From JAAYCI01 sp031551695 (GTDB lineage Bacteria > Bacillota > Clostridia > Oscillospirales > Ruminococcaceae), in assembly GCA_031551695.1 (NCBI GenBank), contig JAVBNG010000020.1:1-64000 (forward strand): a stretch of 64,000 bases of DNA, read 5' to 3'. Position 1 is the stretch's first letter; every line of letters starts with the position of its first letter. Below, piece by piece: positions 41,663 through 49,830 of the stretch. Below the pieces are notes generated by a model, which searched no databases, was not told where the DNA came from, and saw nothing but the letters and a program-made list of their open reading frames with translations. The position numbers and the translations under genes are program-made.

Positions 41663-42979
41663 CTAAAAATTGAGCCCGCCCATCATTTTGGAAAACTTCT
41701 TCGGGCTTTTTTTGAACTGCTTCATCATTTTGCCCATCTGCTCGTGCATGCGCAGCAGACGGTTCACGTCCTCCACCCGGGTGCCGCTGCCCGCGGCAAT
41801 GCGCCGTTTGCGCGGCGGCTTGATGATGGCGGGTTTTGCGCGTTCCTCTTTCGTCATGCTTTGGATGATGGCCTCGATGCGCACCAGCTCCCCGTCGTCC
41901 ACCTGCGCGTTCCCCGCACCCGGCATCATGGCAAGCATCGCACCCGCGCCGCCCATTTTTTTCAGCTGTTCCAGTTGCACCAGCAGGTCGTTCATGTCGA
42001 ATTTGTTTTCAAGCAGGCGCTGGGCGGCCTTTTCCGCTTCTTTTTCGTCGGCGGTGTCCTGCGCTTTTTCAATCAGTGTCAGCACGTCGCCCATGCCAAG
42101 GATGCGGCCGGCCATGCGCTCCGGGTGGAACACCTCGAGGTCGTCGATTTTTTCGCCCACACCGGCGAACTTGATGGGCTTGCCTGTGACAGCGCGCACG
42201 GAAAGCGCCGCGCCGCCGCGTGTGTCGCCGTCCAGCTTGGTGATGATGACCCCGTCCACACCGATTTCGTCGTTGAAGCTTTTAGCCACGTTCACGGCAT
42301 CCTGGCCCACCATGGCGTCCACCACCAGAAGGGTCTCGTCCACGTGCACGGCGTCCTTGATGCGCAAAAGCTCCCGCATCAGTTCTTCATCTACGTGCAG
42401 GCGGCCCGCGGTGTCGATGATGATGATGTCGTTGCCGTGGTCCCGCGCATAGGCGTAGGCCTTTTTTGCGATGTCTTCCGGTTTTTCGCCGGGTAATGTA
42501 AACACCGGCGCCCCGGCGGTTTCACCCACCACCTGCAATTGGTCGATGGCGGCGGGGCGGTAGATGTCGCAGGCCACCAAAAGAGGGCGGTGGCCCTGTT
42601 TGATAAAATACTTTGCCAGCTTGGCCGAGTGGGTGGTTTTGCCCGAGCCCTGCAGGCCGCACATCATGAGGATGGTGGGCGGCGCGGCTTTGATGTGCAC
42701 ATACTCGTTTTCGCTGCCCATCAGTTTGGTCAGCTCTTCGTTGACGATTTTCACCACTTGCTGCGCCGGCGTCAGGCTTTCCAGCACATCCGCGCCCACC
42801 GAGCGCTCGGTCAGATTCGCGATGAAATCCTTCGCCACTTTATAGTTCACGTCGGCTTCCAACAGCGCCATGCGCACTTCGCGCATGGCCGCCGTGATGT
42901 CGGCCTCCGTGAGCCGGCCCTTGCCCCGCAGCTTTTTGAAAACCGCGGCCAGCTTATCGCTCAAAGACTCAAAAGCCAT
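41663..42979 (-). CDS. ffh: Signal recognition particle protein Ffh
   Basis: 438 residues. The NG GTPase domain has GLQGSGKTTHSAKLA (G1), DTAGRLHVDEELM (G3) and TKLDGDTRGGAAL (G4). The methionine-rich M domain starts at about 300 and includes SMTKEERAKP, IAAGSGTRVEDVNRLL and MMKQFKK; it binds signal peptides and SRP RNA. Cytoplasmic; it delivers nascent membrane proteins to FtsY. It follows ylxM by 14 bp. Confidence 0.97.
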   Translation of the reverse strand: MAFESLSDKLAAVFKKLRGKGRLTEADITAAMREVRMALLEADVNYKVAKDFIANLTERSVGADVLESLTPAQQVVKIVNEELTKLMGSENEYVHIKAAPPTILMMCGLQGSGKTTHSAKLAKYFIKQGHRPLLVACDIYRPAAIDQLQVVGETAGAPVFTLPGEKPEDIAKKAYAYARDHGNDIIIIDTAGRLHVDEELMRELLRIKDAVHVDETLLVVDAMVGQDAVNVAKSFNDEIGVDGVIITKLDGDTRGGAALSVRAVTGKPIKFAGVGEKIDDLEVFHPERMAGRILGMGDVLTLIEKAQDTADEKEAEKAAQRLLENKFDMNDLLVQLEQLKKMGGAGAMLAMMPGAGNAQVDDGELVRIEAIIQSMTKEERAKPAIIKPPRKRRIAAGSGTRVEDVNRLLRMHEQMGKMMKQFKKSPKKFSKMMGGLNF

Positions 42980-42993
42980 TCGAAGAAACTCCC

Positions 42994-43359
42994 TTATTTT
43001 CCCAGTGCGTCAACCGTACGGATGATATCCTGCACATTGGCGGCAATTTCTTCCTGGCTATAAATGCCGCTGCGGTTGCGCAGTTCCATGTCCTTTGCTA
43101 CATGCCCAATGTGCTCCAGGCCCTTTTGCACGTCCCGGTAGCGATTTGCAAAGCCCACTTTTGCTTCAAGGTCCAGCAAAATGGCCTCGCCGCGCTTGAT
43201 GGAATCGCGCACGCCTTGCCGCGTGATACTGAAATTTTCCGCAATCTCTGCCAGAGATAAATCGTCGTTGTAATACTGCTCCAGCACCTCGCGCTGTTTT
43301 TCTGTCAGCACATCGCCGTAAAAGTCAATCAAATACGACAGCTCCAGGTTTTTTGGCAC
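42994..43359 (-). CDS. ylxM: YlxM family DNA-binding protein
   Basis: 121 residues, GTG start with GGGAGG upstream. The N-terminal half is an HTH of sigma-70 region 4 type: LTEKQREVLEQYYNDDLSLA, then EIAENFSITRQGVRDSIKRG. YlxM usually precedes ffh in Bacillota, and in streptococci it modulates the SRP. It is first in the SRP/ribosome-maturation operon, behind a near-perfect promoter with a palindrome at its start site. Confidence 0.93.
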   Translation of the reverse strand: MPKNLELSYLIDFYGDVLTEKQREVLEQYYNDDLSLAEIAENFSITRQGVRDSIKRGEAILLDLEAKVGFANRYRDVQKGLEHIGHVAKDMELRNRSGIYSQEEIAANVQDIIRTVDALGK

Positions 43360-43398
43360 GGCGGCCTCCCTTCGGCAAATGTGTTTGCTGGGGAACGG

Positions 43399-43419
43399 TG
43401 TAAAGTAAATTACTTTACA
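43399..43419. promoter_or_regulatory. Perfect palindrome at the ylxM operon start site
   Basis: TGTAAAGTAA (43399-43408) and TTACTTTACA (43410-43419) are perfect 10-bp arms around a single A. It begins at the expected +1 of the ylxM promoter, so it may be a repressor operator or a 5'-terminal RNA hairpin. Confidence 0.65.
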
Positions 43420-43426
43420 GTTCTAT

Positions 43427-43455
43427 ATTATAAAGGCGTGCCGGGATGTTGTCAA
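43427..43455 (-). promoter_or_regulatory. Consensus sigma-A promoter of the ylxM-ffh-trmD operon
   Basis: On the minus strand TTGACA (43450-43455) and TATAAT (43427-43432) match consensus at all positions with a 17-bp spacer, 68 bp before ylxM. Confidence 0.92.
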
Positions 43456-43745
43456 GGGCAGAAGGCCGCACCAATCAAAATTTTACTTTTTTTGAACCAT
43501 GTTTTGATTTTCAAAGCCAAACGCAGAAGGTTGTATCAGGCAAAAAGGTAATCAGAGGCATAAGACTGGCGCCATGAAGGCAACATCTGTCAAATATATA
43601 TGTAAAACCCAAAGGAACTATTGAAATTGGTCAGCGTTCATGAAATAATGGATGGACTGCAAGAAGCGGTAACTTTGCGGGAAAGTCCGCAAGTGCTGCC
43701 GTTTCAAATTTAAAAGTTGCGGTACAAAGGCGGAGGTTTGACATC

Positions 43746-45539
43746 ATGTTCAAGCGGCAAAATATCAAGGGGAAAATCTTGACAGGGTTCATTATCATCG
43801 CCATTTTGGCGGCCATCGTTGGTGTGGCAGGCATTTATGGCGTTTCGCGCATTAACGGGATGCTGAACGGCATGTATGACTACAACCTGCTTGGAGTGCG
43901 GTATTCCGGCGATATTATCATTTCCGCCCAAGAGATTTCCGCCAATGCAGCCACGCTTTTTGTTGTTAAAGATGATGACGCAAAGGCCGCGGAATGTTTG
44001 GCTTTGCTGGGCGAAGGGGAGAAAGGCCTGGAAACAGCGCTTGAAAATTATAAAATGACGCTGCTGAACGACACCGATGCTGATGCGGTGGCGCTGCAAG
44101 AGCTGGAAAGCCTGTATGACAACAGCTTCCTGCCAAAGCTTAACGAATACGAGGCGAACATAGCGGCAGACAAAGATGCCGAGGCCCTGGTAAATCTCGA
44201 CGAACTGCGGTCTATGGAAAAACAGATGATGGAAATTACCGGAACGATCGATAATTTTAATATCGAATCTGGACAACAGGCCTATAACCAATCCGACAAT
44301 GTGTTCTTGCTGCTCACATGGCTGCTAATCGGTGTTTTGGTTGTCACGGTGGTGCTGGCCGTGGTCATTGGCATCCATGTGGCGCGCCTGATTTCGCGGC
44401 CCATCAACAAGCTGGTGGCTGCGGCAAACGGCCTTGCGGAAGGCGACGTGGACGTGGATACCAATGTGGATGCGGCGGACGAGACCGGCGCGCTGGGCAA
44501 GGCGTTCACCAGCATGGCAGACGGCATCCACAAGCAGGCGGACATTCTGCGCCAAATTGCCGAGGGCGATTATACCGGGTCCATCACGGTGCGTTCCCCC
44601 AAAGATGTGATCAATATCGCCATCGGCAATATGCTGGACGCGAACAATGAAATGCTGGCGGAGATTCGCGAGTCTTCCGGCCAGGTGGCTGCGGGCTCCA
44701 CCCAAATTGCCGAAGGCGCGCAGGCGCTGGCCACCGGCTCCACCGAGCAGGCCGCCACCCTGCAGGAATTCTCGGCCACCATCGGCGTGCTGCAGGCCCA
44801 TGCCGCCGAAAACTACGAACGTGCGAAACAGGCGCTGGAGGAGACACAAGAGTCCAGCCGGCTGATGCAAAGCAGCATGGAATATATGGGCCAGATGACC
44901 GGCGCCATGGGCAAGATCAACGAAAGCAGCCAGAACATCTCGAAGGTCATCAAGGTCATCGACGACATCGCCTTCCAAACGAATATCCTGGCCCTGAACG
45001 CGGCGGTGGAAGCCGCCCGCGCCGGCCAGCACGGCAAGGGCTTTGCCGTGGTGGCGGACGAAGTGCGCAGCCTGGCCGCCAAAAGCGCCGAGGCGGCGAA
45101 GGAAACGGCCGGCCTGATTGCGGACAGCGTGGAGAACGTGAACACCGGCACCGCCATTGCGGAAAAGACCCGCGAAAGCCTGACCGAGGTGAGCCGCATT
45201 GCCCAGAGCAACACCGAGAATATCGGCATCATCAGCGAGTCCAGCCAGCAGCAAAGCGCGTCCATCAGCGAGATCAACGAGGGCGTTGCCCAAATATCCT
45301 CCGTGGTGCAGGCAAATTCCGCCACGGCCGAGCAGTCGGCCGCGTCCAGCGAGGAGATGAGCGCCCAAAGCACGCTGCTGAACCGCATTATTTCGCGCTT
45401 CAAGCTGCGCGGTATGGAAAATGCCGCCCTGCCGCCGTATTCGGCGCAGCAAAGCCTGCCCGGCCACTCCGCGGGCAACTATGGTGACAGCTGCGGCGCC
45501 ACGTACAGCGCATCTTCCTCAAACAAGCCCCTGTTTTGA
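43746..45539 (+). CDS. Methyl-accepting chemotaxis protein
   Basis: 597 residues. TM1 at about 11-32, an extracytoplasmic four-helix-type sensor (about 33-185), TM2 at about 188-212, then HAMP (about 213-265). The signalling hairpin tip is FQTNILALNAAVEAARAGQH followed by GKGFAVVADEVRSLAAKSAE, diagnostic of MCPs. The C terminus ends in a Ser/Ala-rich tail without the NWETF methyl-transferase tether. It senses an unknown ligand and controls CheA. GGAGGTTTGACATC precedes the start. Confidence 0.95.
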   Translation: MFKRQNIKGKILTGFIIIAILAAIVGVAGIYGVSRINGMLNGMYDYNLLGVRYSGDIIISAQEISANAATLFVVKDDDAKAAECLALLGEGEKGLETALENYKMTLLNDTDADAVALQELESLYDNSFLPKLNEYEANIAADKDAEALVNLDELRSMEKQMMEITGTIDNFNIESGQQAYNQSDNVFLLLTWLLIGVLVVTVVLAVVIGIHVARLISRPINKLVAAANGLAEGDVDVDTNVDAADETGALGKAFTSMADGIHKQADILRQIAEGDYTGSITVRSPKDVINIAIGNMLDANNEMLAEIRESSGQVAAGSTQIAEGAQALATGSTEQAATLQEFSATIGVLQAHAAENYERAKQALEETQESSRLMQSSMEYMGQMTGAMGKINESSQNISKVIKVIDDIAFQTNILALNAAVEAARAGQHGKGFAVVADEVRSLAAKSAEAAKETAGLIADSVENVNTGTAIAEKTRESLTEVSRIAQSNTENIGIISESSQQQSASISEINEGVAQISSVVQANSATAEQSAASSEEMSAQSTLLNRIISRFKLRGMENAALPPYSAQQSLPGHSAGNYGDSCGATYSASSSNKPLF

Positions 45540-45619
45540 CAAACGCCCCGCTGGGGTGTATATATAAAGGCAGATAGATAAAGAATGCCTGATGGATGCA
45601 CAGCGGGGAAGGGGAATCA

Positions 45620-47017
45620 TTGAAAGACCAAAAAAGCGGCAGCCCTGTGATTGGCAGGGCTGCCATTGATGAAAAACGCCACATGATGACCGAGGCGCCC
45701 GTGGAGCGCCTTGTTCTTCGCATGGCTGCGCCAAGCATCGTGATTATGCTGATATCTGCCATGTATAACATGGCAGATACCTTTTTTGTGGGCCTGCTTG
45801 GCACGTCGGCCTCGGCGGCCGTGGGCGTGGTGTTTCCGCTGATGGCCGTGATACAGGCAGTGGGCTTTTTCTTCGGCCACGGCTGCGGCAACTATATTTC
45901 CCGCGAGCTGGGCGCCCAAAAGGTGGAAAACGCCGCGTATATGGCGTCCACGGGTTTTTTTACGGCTGTTTTTACCGGTGCGGCGCTGGGGGCGCTGGGG
46001 TTTGTTTTCCTCAGGCCACTTGCCCTGGCCCTTGGCGCCACGCCCACCATTTTGCCCCACGCCAATGAGTACGCACAGTACATCCTCATCGGCATGCCGG
46101 TCATGGCGTCGTCGTTGATGCTGAACAACCTGCTGCGTTACCAGGGCAGTGCCGTTTACGGCATGGTGGGCATGGTCAGCGGCGCCGTCATCAACGTTGC
46201 GCTGGACCCTTTGTTTATTTTCGTGTTTCACATGGGCGTGGGCGGCGCGGCGCTGGCCACGCTGATCAGCCAGTGCGTGGGGTTCGTGCTGCTGCTGGGC
46301 GGCTGCTTCCGCAAGGACAATATCCGCATCCGCTTCAAGAATTTCCGCCCGTCTTTTTTCCTTTATAAAGAAATGGCGCGCGGCGGCCTGCCGTCCCTGT
46401 TCCGGCAGGGCATGGCCAGCGTGGCCACCATTTGCGTCAACCACATGGCCGGCCCCTATGGAGACGCCGCCATTGCCGCCGTGTCCATCGTGCAGCGTTT
46501 CGGCATGTTTGTAAGCAGCGCCCTCATTGGCTTTGGGCAGGGGTTCCAGCCGGTGTGCGGCTTCAACTACGGCGCACAGTTGTATGCCCGCGTGAAAAAG
46601 GCGTATGCTTTTTGCGTAAAGATAAGCTGCTGCACCATGTTGGTGCTTGCCGCCGTCAGCTTTGTGTTTGCGCCGCAGGTGGTGGGCCTGTTCCGAGACG
46701 ACCCCGCCGTTATTGAGATTGGCGCCCGGGCCCTGCGGCTGCAGTGCATGGTGTTTCCGCTGAATGGGATGGTCATCATCACCAATATGATGCTGCAGAC
46801 CATCGGCAAACCCTTTGCGGCCAGCCTGCTGGCGCTGTCGCGCTCGGGGCTGTTTTTGCTGCCGGCGCTGTTTTTGCTCACGCCGCTGCTGGGGGTTTTG
46901 GGCATCCAGCTCAGCCAGCCGGTGGCCGATTTGTGCACGTTCTGTTTGGCCGTGCCCCTTGCCGCCAGCGCCCTGCGGGAAATGACGCTGCTGGAAAAAC
47001 GCGGCCCCTTGCTATAA
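45620..47017 (+). CDS. MATE-family efflux transporter
   Basis: 465 residues from TTG 45620, which has GGAAGGGG 5 nt upstream; an ATG 24 bp earlier lacks a ribosome site. Twelve membrane segments in two homologous halves are visible. Motifs include ADTFFVGLLGTSASAAVGVV, a RYQGSAVYGMVGMVSGAVIN segment and IGFGQGFQPVCGFNYGAQ, typical of the DinF/NorM-like branch in Clostridia. It exports cationic or other compounds with H+ or Na+. The MarR operon with its own promoter follows, so a drug-response pairing is possible. Confidence 0.93.
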   Translation: MKDQKSGSPVIGRAAIDEKRHMMTEAPVERLVLRMAAPSIVIMLISAMYNMADTFFVGLLGTSASAAVGVVFPLMAVIQAVGFFFGHGCGNYISRELGAQKVENAAYMASTGFFTAVFTGAALGALGFVFLRPLALALGATPTILPHANEYAQYILIGMPVMASSLMLNNLLRYQGSAVYGMVGMVSGAVINVALDPLFIFVFHMGVGGAALATLISQCVGFVLLLGGCFRKDNIRIRFKNFRPSFFLYKEMARGGLPSLFRQGMASVATICVNHMAGPYGDAAIAAVSIVQRFGMFVSSALIGFGQGFQPVCGFNYGAQLYARVKKAYAFCVKISCCTMLVLAAVSFVFAPQVVGLFRDDPAVIEIGARALRLQCMVFPLNGMVIITNMMLQTIGKPFAASLLALSRSGLFLLPALFLLTPLLGVLGIQLSQPVADLCTFCLAVPLAASALREMTLLEKRGPLL

Positions 47018-47074
47018 TATTGCGTATTTATGCAAAAAATACACGCACACAAAACTTACACAAATCATTTAGTA

Positions 47075-47127
47075 AGGTACCTGTTGACAAAATGGACAGG
47101 TACCTTTATAATTATGCTAAGGTACCT
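47075..47127 (+). promoter_or_regulatory. Promoter and triple palindromic operator of the MarR operon
   Basis: TTGACA (47084-47089) and TATAAT (47107-47112) are both consensus with a 17-bp spacer. The palindrome AGGTACCT occurs three times: 47075-47082 just upstream of the -35, 47098-47105 inside the spacer, and 47120-47127 at the expected start site. Centres are 23 and 22 bp apart, close to two helical turns, so dimers would line up on one face. It strongly suggests autorepression by the MarR protein encoded here. Confidence 0.88.
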
Positions 47128-47176
47128 GACAGACCCCGCACAAGGGGCAGACACGAGAGGAAGGAGTGACAGGCGA

Positions 47177-47350
47177 ATGTACGAGTGGTTGTTTTGGATT
47201 CCGGCCCTCATGAGCCTTTTCTTGCCGTTCATTACATTGCGGTTTATTTTTAAAAACGAAATGGCGGAAGCAAAAGCCGGCGAAGAAGCCTGCCTGAAAG
47301 CCGCCTGGCCGCCCTGCGCACAGCGGCAGGCGCGGCAGAACAAAAAATGA
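47177..47350 (+). CDS. Small single-helix membrane protein
   Basis: 57 residues from ATG 47177, with GGAG about 10 nt upstream. One N-terminal membrane helix (YEWLFWIPALMSLFLPFITL) is followed by a cytoplasmic basic tail with two cysteines. It is co-transcribed ahead of the MarR regulator and behind its operators. No family recognised; it may be an accessory or sensing protein, or a short transporter partner. Confidence 0.6.
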   Translation: MYEWLFWIPALMSLFLPFITLRFIFKNEMAEAKAGEEACLKAAWPPCAQRQARQNKK

Positions 47351-47379
47351 TGTAAAACCAAACAGGAGACGATGAAAAC

Positions 47380-48051
47380 ATGAGTGAATATGAAAACGAC
47401 CTGGCAAAAAAGTTTGCCGCCATTATGTGGCGCATGCACAGCTTTACCCGCCGGTTTTATAAAGCATTTGGCCCCGAGGGCAACCCGAACCAGGGGCAGG
47501 GGCGCGTGTTGGCGCTGTTAAAAATGCAGCCGGAACTGAGCCAGAAAGACCTTGCCTATCTGTTGGGGATGCGTCCGCAGTCCCTTGGCGAACTGTTGAC
47601 CAAGCTGGAGCGCAGCGGCTATATTACCCGTACACCCAGCGACGCGGACAAGCGCGTGATGATTGTGCGGCTGACCGACGAAGGCCGTGCCGCCGCCGAG
47701 CGCCAGCCCGAGCGCCCCGGCGTGGACGGCATCTTCAGCGTTCTTACAGAAGAAGAGCAGCAAACTCTGTCCGGTTATCTGGACCGCATCCTTGCCGGGC
47801 TGAACGATGGCGAAGAGCAAACCGATGGCTGCCCGCCCTTTGAAATGCGGGACGGCGAGTGCCGCGCGCGGGGCCCCTTTGGCGGGTTTGTCAACTTTAA
47901 CTGGGAAAATGTACCGGGCGGTTTCCAGTTCGGCGTGCGCAGCGGCCCCGGCCCCAATCACCACGGCGGCCCCCACGGCCGCGGCCCTTGCCCGCCGCCC
48001 CGGCCAGCGCCCGGCGCGGACGTCACCGACCCCACAGAGCCGGAGGATTAG
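47380..48051 (+). CDS. MarR-family regulator with a Gly/Pro/His-rich tail
   Basis: 223 residues. The winged helix spans about 40-115: LSQKDLAYLLGMRPQSLGEL and LERSGYITRTPSDADKRVMI. The dimerisation helices flank it, ending near LSGYLDRILAGL. About 75 further residues form a tail with DGCPPFEMRDGECRARGPFG and GPNHHGGPHGRGPCPPPRP. That is Cys-, His- and Pro-rich, unlike ordinary MarR proteins of about 145 residues. The tail could bind metal or heme; this is a guess from composition. It is the likely ligand of the three AGGTACCT boxes upstream. Confidence 0.9.
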   Translation: MSEYENDLAKKFAAIMWRMHSFTRRFYKAFGPEGNPNQGQGRVLALLKMQPELSQKDLAYLLGMRPQSLGELLTKLERSGYITRTPSDADKRVMIVRLTDEGRAAAERQPERPGVDGIFSVLTEEEQQTLSGYLDRILAGLNDGEEQTDGCPPFEMRDGECRARGPFGGFVNFNWENVPGGFQFGVRSGPGPNHHGGPHGRGPCPPPRPAPGADVTDPTEPED

Positions 48052-48099
48052 AACCCTTTTTTTGCCGTGTTCCAGCCCTGCCGCTTGACCCCCGCTACG

Positions 48100-48145
48100 A
48101 ACCGCGCGCTGCCCGCATACCGCAGGCGGCGCGTGGTTTTTTTTT
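48100..48145 (+). terminator. Terminator of the MarR operon
   Basis: AACCGCGCGCTGCC (48100-48113) pairs with 48125-48138 with two G-T pairs, followed by T9. Confidence 0.82.
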
Positions 48146-48154
48146 GCGCGGCGC

Positions 48155-48183
48155 TTGTGTGGCGGCGGCGCATTTGCTATAAT
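48155..48183 (+). promoter_or_regulatory. Sigma-A promoter of the PTS IIC gene
   Basis: TTGTGT (48155-48160) and TATAAT (48178-48183) with a 17-bp spacer, 62 bp before the start codon. Confidence 0.7.
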
Positions 48184-48244
48184 CAGGCGGACGGGCCGGC
48201 GCCATGCCGGCAGCGCACCATGGTGAAGGGGAGCGGTTAGGGAT

Positions 48245-49297
48245 ATGGGAAGTGTGGAGCAAACACAGCGGCAAAAGGGCTTCAAAGCTTTTTTGAAGCG
48301 GAAGAACATTGAGATTTCGGCGCAGCGTTATTTCATCGACGCCATGGGCAGCATGGCGTTGGGTCTGTTCGCGTCGCTGCTCATCGGCACGATTTTGCAA
48401 ACCATGGGCGAGCACGTGCCCTACATGGGGTGGATGGTGGAAATTGCCGCCTTTGCGAAGCAGGCGGCGGGCCCGGCCATGGCGGTGGCCATTGCCTACG
48501 CGCTGAAAGCGCCGCCGCTGGTGCTGTTTTCCTGCGCGGCGGTGGGCGTGGCGGGCAACACACTGGGCGGCCCGGTGGGCGTGCTGGTTGCAAACATCAT
48601 TGCGGCGGAGCTTGGCAAAGCGGTGAGCAAAGAGACCAAGGTGGACATTTTGGTCACGCCCGCCGTCACGGTCTTATCCGGCGCGCTGGTGGCATGGCTG
48701 GTGGGGCCGCCGGTCTCCGCCCTGATGACGGGCTTCGGCAGGCTGGTGATGTTCGCCACGGATCTGCAACCCCTTTGGATGGGCATGTTGGTGGCGCTCA
48801 TCGTGGGCGTGGCGCTTACGCTGCCCATCAGTTCGGCGGCGCTGTGCATCATGTTGGAGTTGGGCGGCCTTGCCGCCGGCGCCGCCACGGCGGGCTGCTG
48901 TGCCCAGATGGTCGGCTTCGCCGTTATCAGCTTTTCTGAAAACGGCTGGGGCGGCCTTGTGTCTCAGGGGCTTGGCACATCCATGCTGCAAATGCCCAAT
49001 ATCGTGAAAAACCCGCGCATCTGGCTGCCCGCATCCCTCGCTTCTCTTATCACCGGCCCCATTGCAACCGTGGTGTTCGGCCTGCAAAACGTGCCCGTGG
49101 GCGCGGGCATGGGCACTTGCGGCCTGGTGGGGCCCATCGGCATTGTTACCGCCATGCCCGGCGGCGGCGTGCGCATGTGGCTGGGCATTTTGCTGGTGTG
49201 CTTTGTGCTGCCGGGTGTGCTCAGTTGGGCGTTTGCGCTGTTTTTCCGCAAGATCGGATGGATCAGACCCGGCGACATGAAACTGCCGAATATATAA
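48245..49297 (+). CDS. Orphan PTS-type IIC membrane protein
   Basis: 350 residues with about nine membrane segments. It resembles the stand-alone PTS_EIIC type 2 family of Bacillota: AAVGVAGNTLGGPVGVLVAN, PISSAALCIMLELGGLAAGA and GLVGPIGIVTAMPGGGVRMW. No IIA or IIB domain is fused or adjacent. It may therefore use a distant IIA/IIB pair or work as a non-phosphorylating transporter. It is monocistronic between its own promoter and a terminator. Confidence 0.87.
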   Translation: MGSVEQTQRQKGFKAFLKRKNIEISAQRYFIDAMGSMALGLFASLLIGTILQTMGEHVPYMGWMVEIAAFAKQAAGPAMAVAIAYALKAPPLVLFSCAAVGVAGNTLGGPVGVLVANIIAAELGKAVSKETKVDILVTPAVTVLSGALVAWLVGPPVSALMTGFGRLVMFATDLQPLWMGMLVALIVGVALTLPISSAALCIMLELGGLAAGAATAGCCAQMVGFAVISFSENGWGGLVSQGLGTSMLQMPNIVKNPRIWLPASLASLITGPIATVVFGLQNVPVGAGMGTCGLVGPIGIVTAMPGGGVRMWLGILLVCFVLPGVLSWAFALFFRKIGWIRPGDMKLPNI

Positions 49298-49309
49298 AAA
49301 AATTCCACA

Positions 49310-49343
49310 CCGCCCTGTGTGTAAAAGCACAGGGCGGGTTTTT
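49310..49343 (+). terminator. Terminator after the PTS IIC gene
   Basis: CCGCCCTGTG (49310-49319) pairs perfectly with CACAGGGCGG (49328-49337), followed by GTTTTTG. Confidence 0.9.
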
Positions 49344-49355
49344 GCGCAAAAGCGG

Positions 49356-49409
49356 TTGACAAACCGAAATCCGGAATGTATTATTGTATTAAGCAATTAG
49401 TACAATAAT
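49356..49409 (+). promoter_or_regulatory. Promoter and palindromic operator of the YtrA-type operon
   Basis: TTGACA (49356-49361) and TATTAT (49379-49384) have a 17-bp spacer. A 30-bp palindrome from 49380 to 49409 overlaps the -10 and start site: 13-base arms ATTATTGTATTAA and TTAGTACAATAAT match at 12 of 13 positions around GCAA. TTGTAnTAA half-sites are typical of YtrA-subfamily GntR operators, so autorepression is likely. Confidence 0.85.
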
Positions 49410-49455
49410 GCGCAGGAGGCTTGCATGACACATCAACCGAAAGGAATGAGGGTAT

Positions 49456-49830
49456 GTGACCTGGATATTTGACGACGGGAGGCCTATTTATACCCAGCTG
49501 GTAGAACAGGTGCAGCAGGCGGTGGCCGGCGGGCGCTACGCCCCCGGAGAAAAGCTGCCCGGTGTGCGCGAAATGGCGGCCGAGGCCGGCGTGAACCCCA
49601 ACACCATGCAGCGCGCTTTGGCAGAGCTGGAGACTCGCGGCCTGCTGGCGGCCCAGCGCACAGCCGGCCGCTATGTAACGCAGGACACCGCGCGCATTGC
49701 CGCCTTAAAAGGCCAGCTGGCGCAGGAAGCGGCACGGCGTTACGCGGCCAGCATGCGGGAAATTGGCTGCACGGCGCAGGAAATTGAGCAATATGCAAAA
49801 AACGAGGCAAAGGGGGAGGCCGATGGCTGA
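49456..49830 (+). CDS. GntR-family regulator, YtrA subfamily
   Basis: 124 residues, GTG start. A winged HTH with GRPIYTQLVEQVQQAVAGGR, YAPGEKLPGVREMAAEAGVN and PNTMQRALAELETRGLLAAQ is followed by only a short helical tail (about 50 residues), as in the YtrA subfamily. These regulators repress linked ABC transporter genes. The next gene is an ABC ATPase overlapping by 8 bp, and a matching palindrome covers the promoter. Confidence 0.93.
   Translation: MTWIFDDGRPIYTQLVEQVQQAVAGGRYAPGEKLPGVREMAAEAGVNPNTMQRALAELETRGLLAAQRTAGRYVTQDTARIAALKGQLAQEAARRYAASMREIGCTAQEIEQYAKNEAKGEADG

Larger units (their letters stand above)
43360..43745. other. Divergent intergenic region ylxM / chemoreceptor
   Basis: No gene. 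The left part holds the ylxM promoter and palindrome. Further right are an 8-bp inverted repeat (AATCAAAA 43473-43480 with TTTTGATT 43502-43509) and a small hairpin (TTGCGGG/TCCGCAA at 43675-43692). I could not assign a promoter or riboswitch for the chemoreceptor gene. Confidence 0.6.

Noticed and set aside
43460..43745. Cyclic di-GMP riboswitch or SigD promoter before the chemoreceptor
   Set aside because: Neither the GEMM core nor a TAAA-GCCGATA pair with correct spacing could be found.
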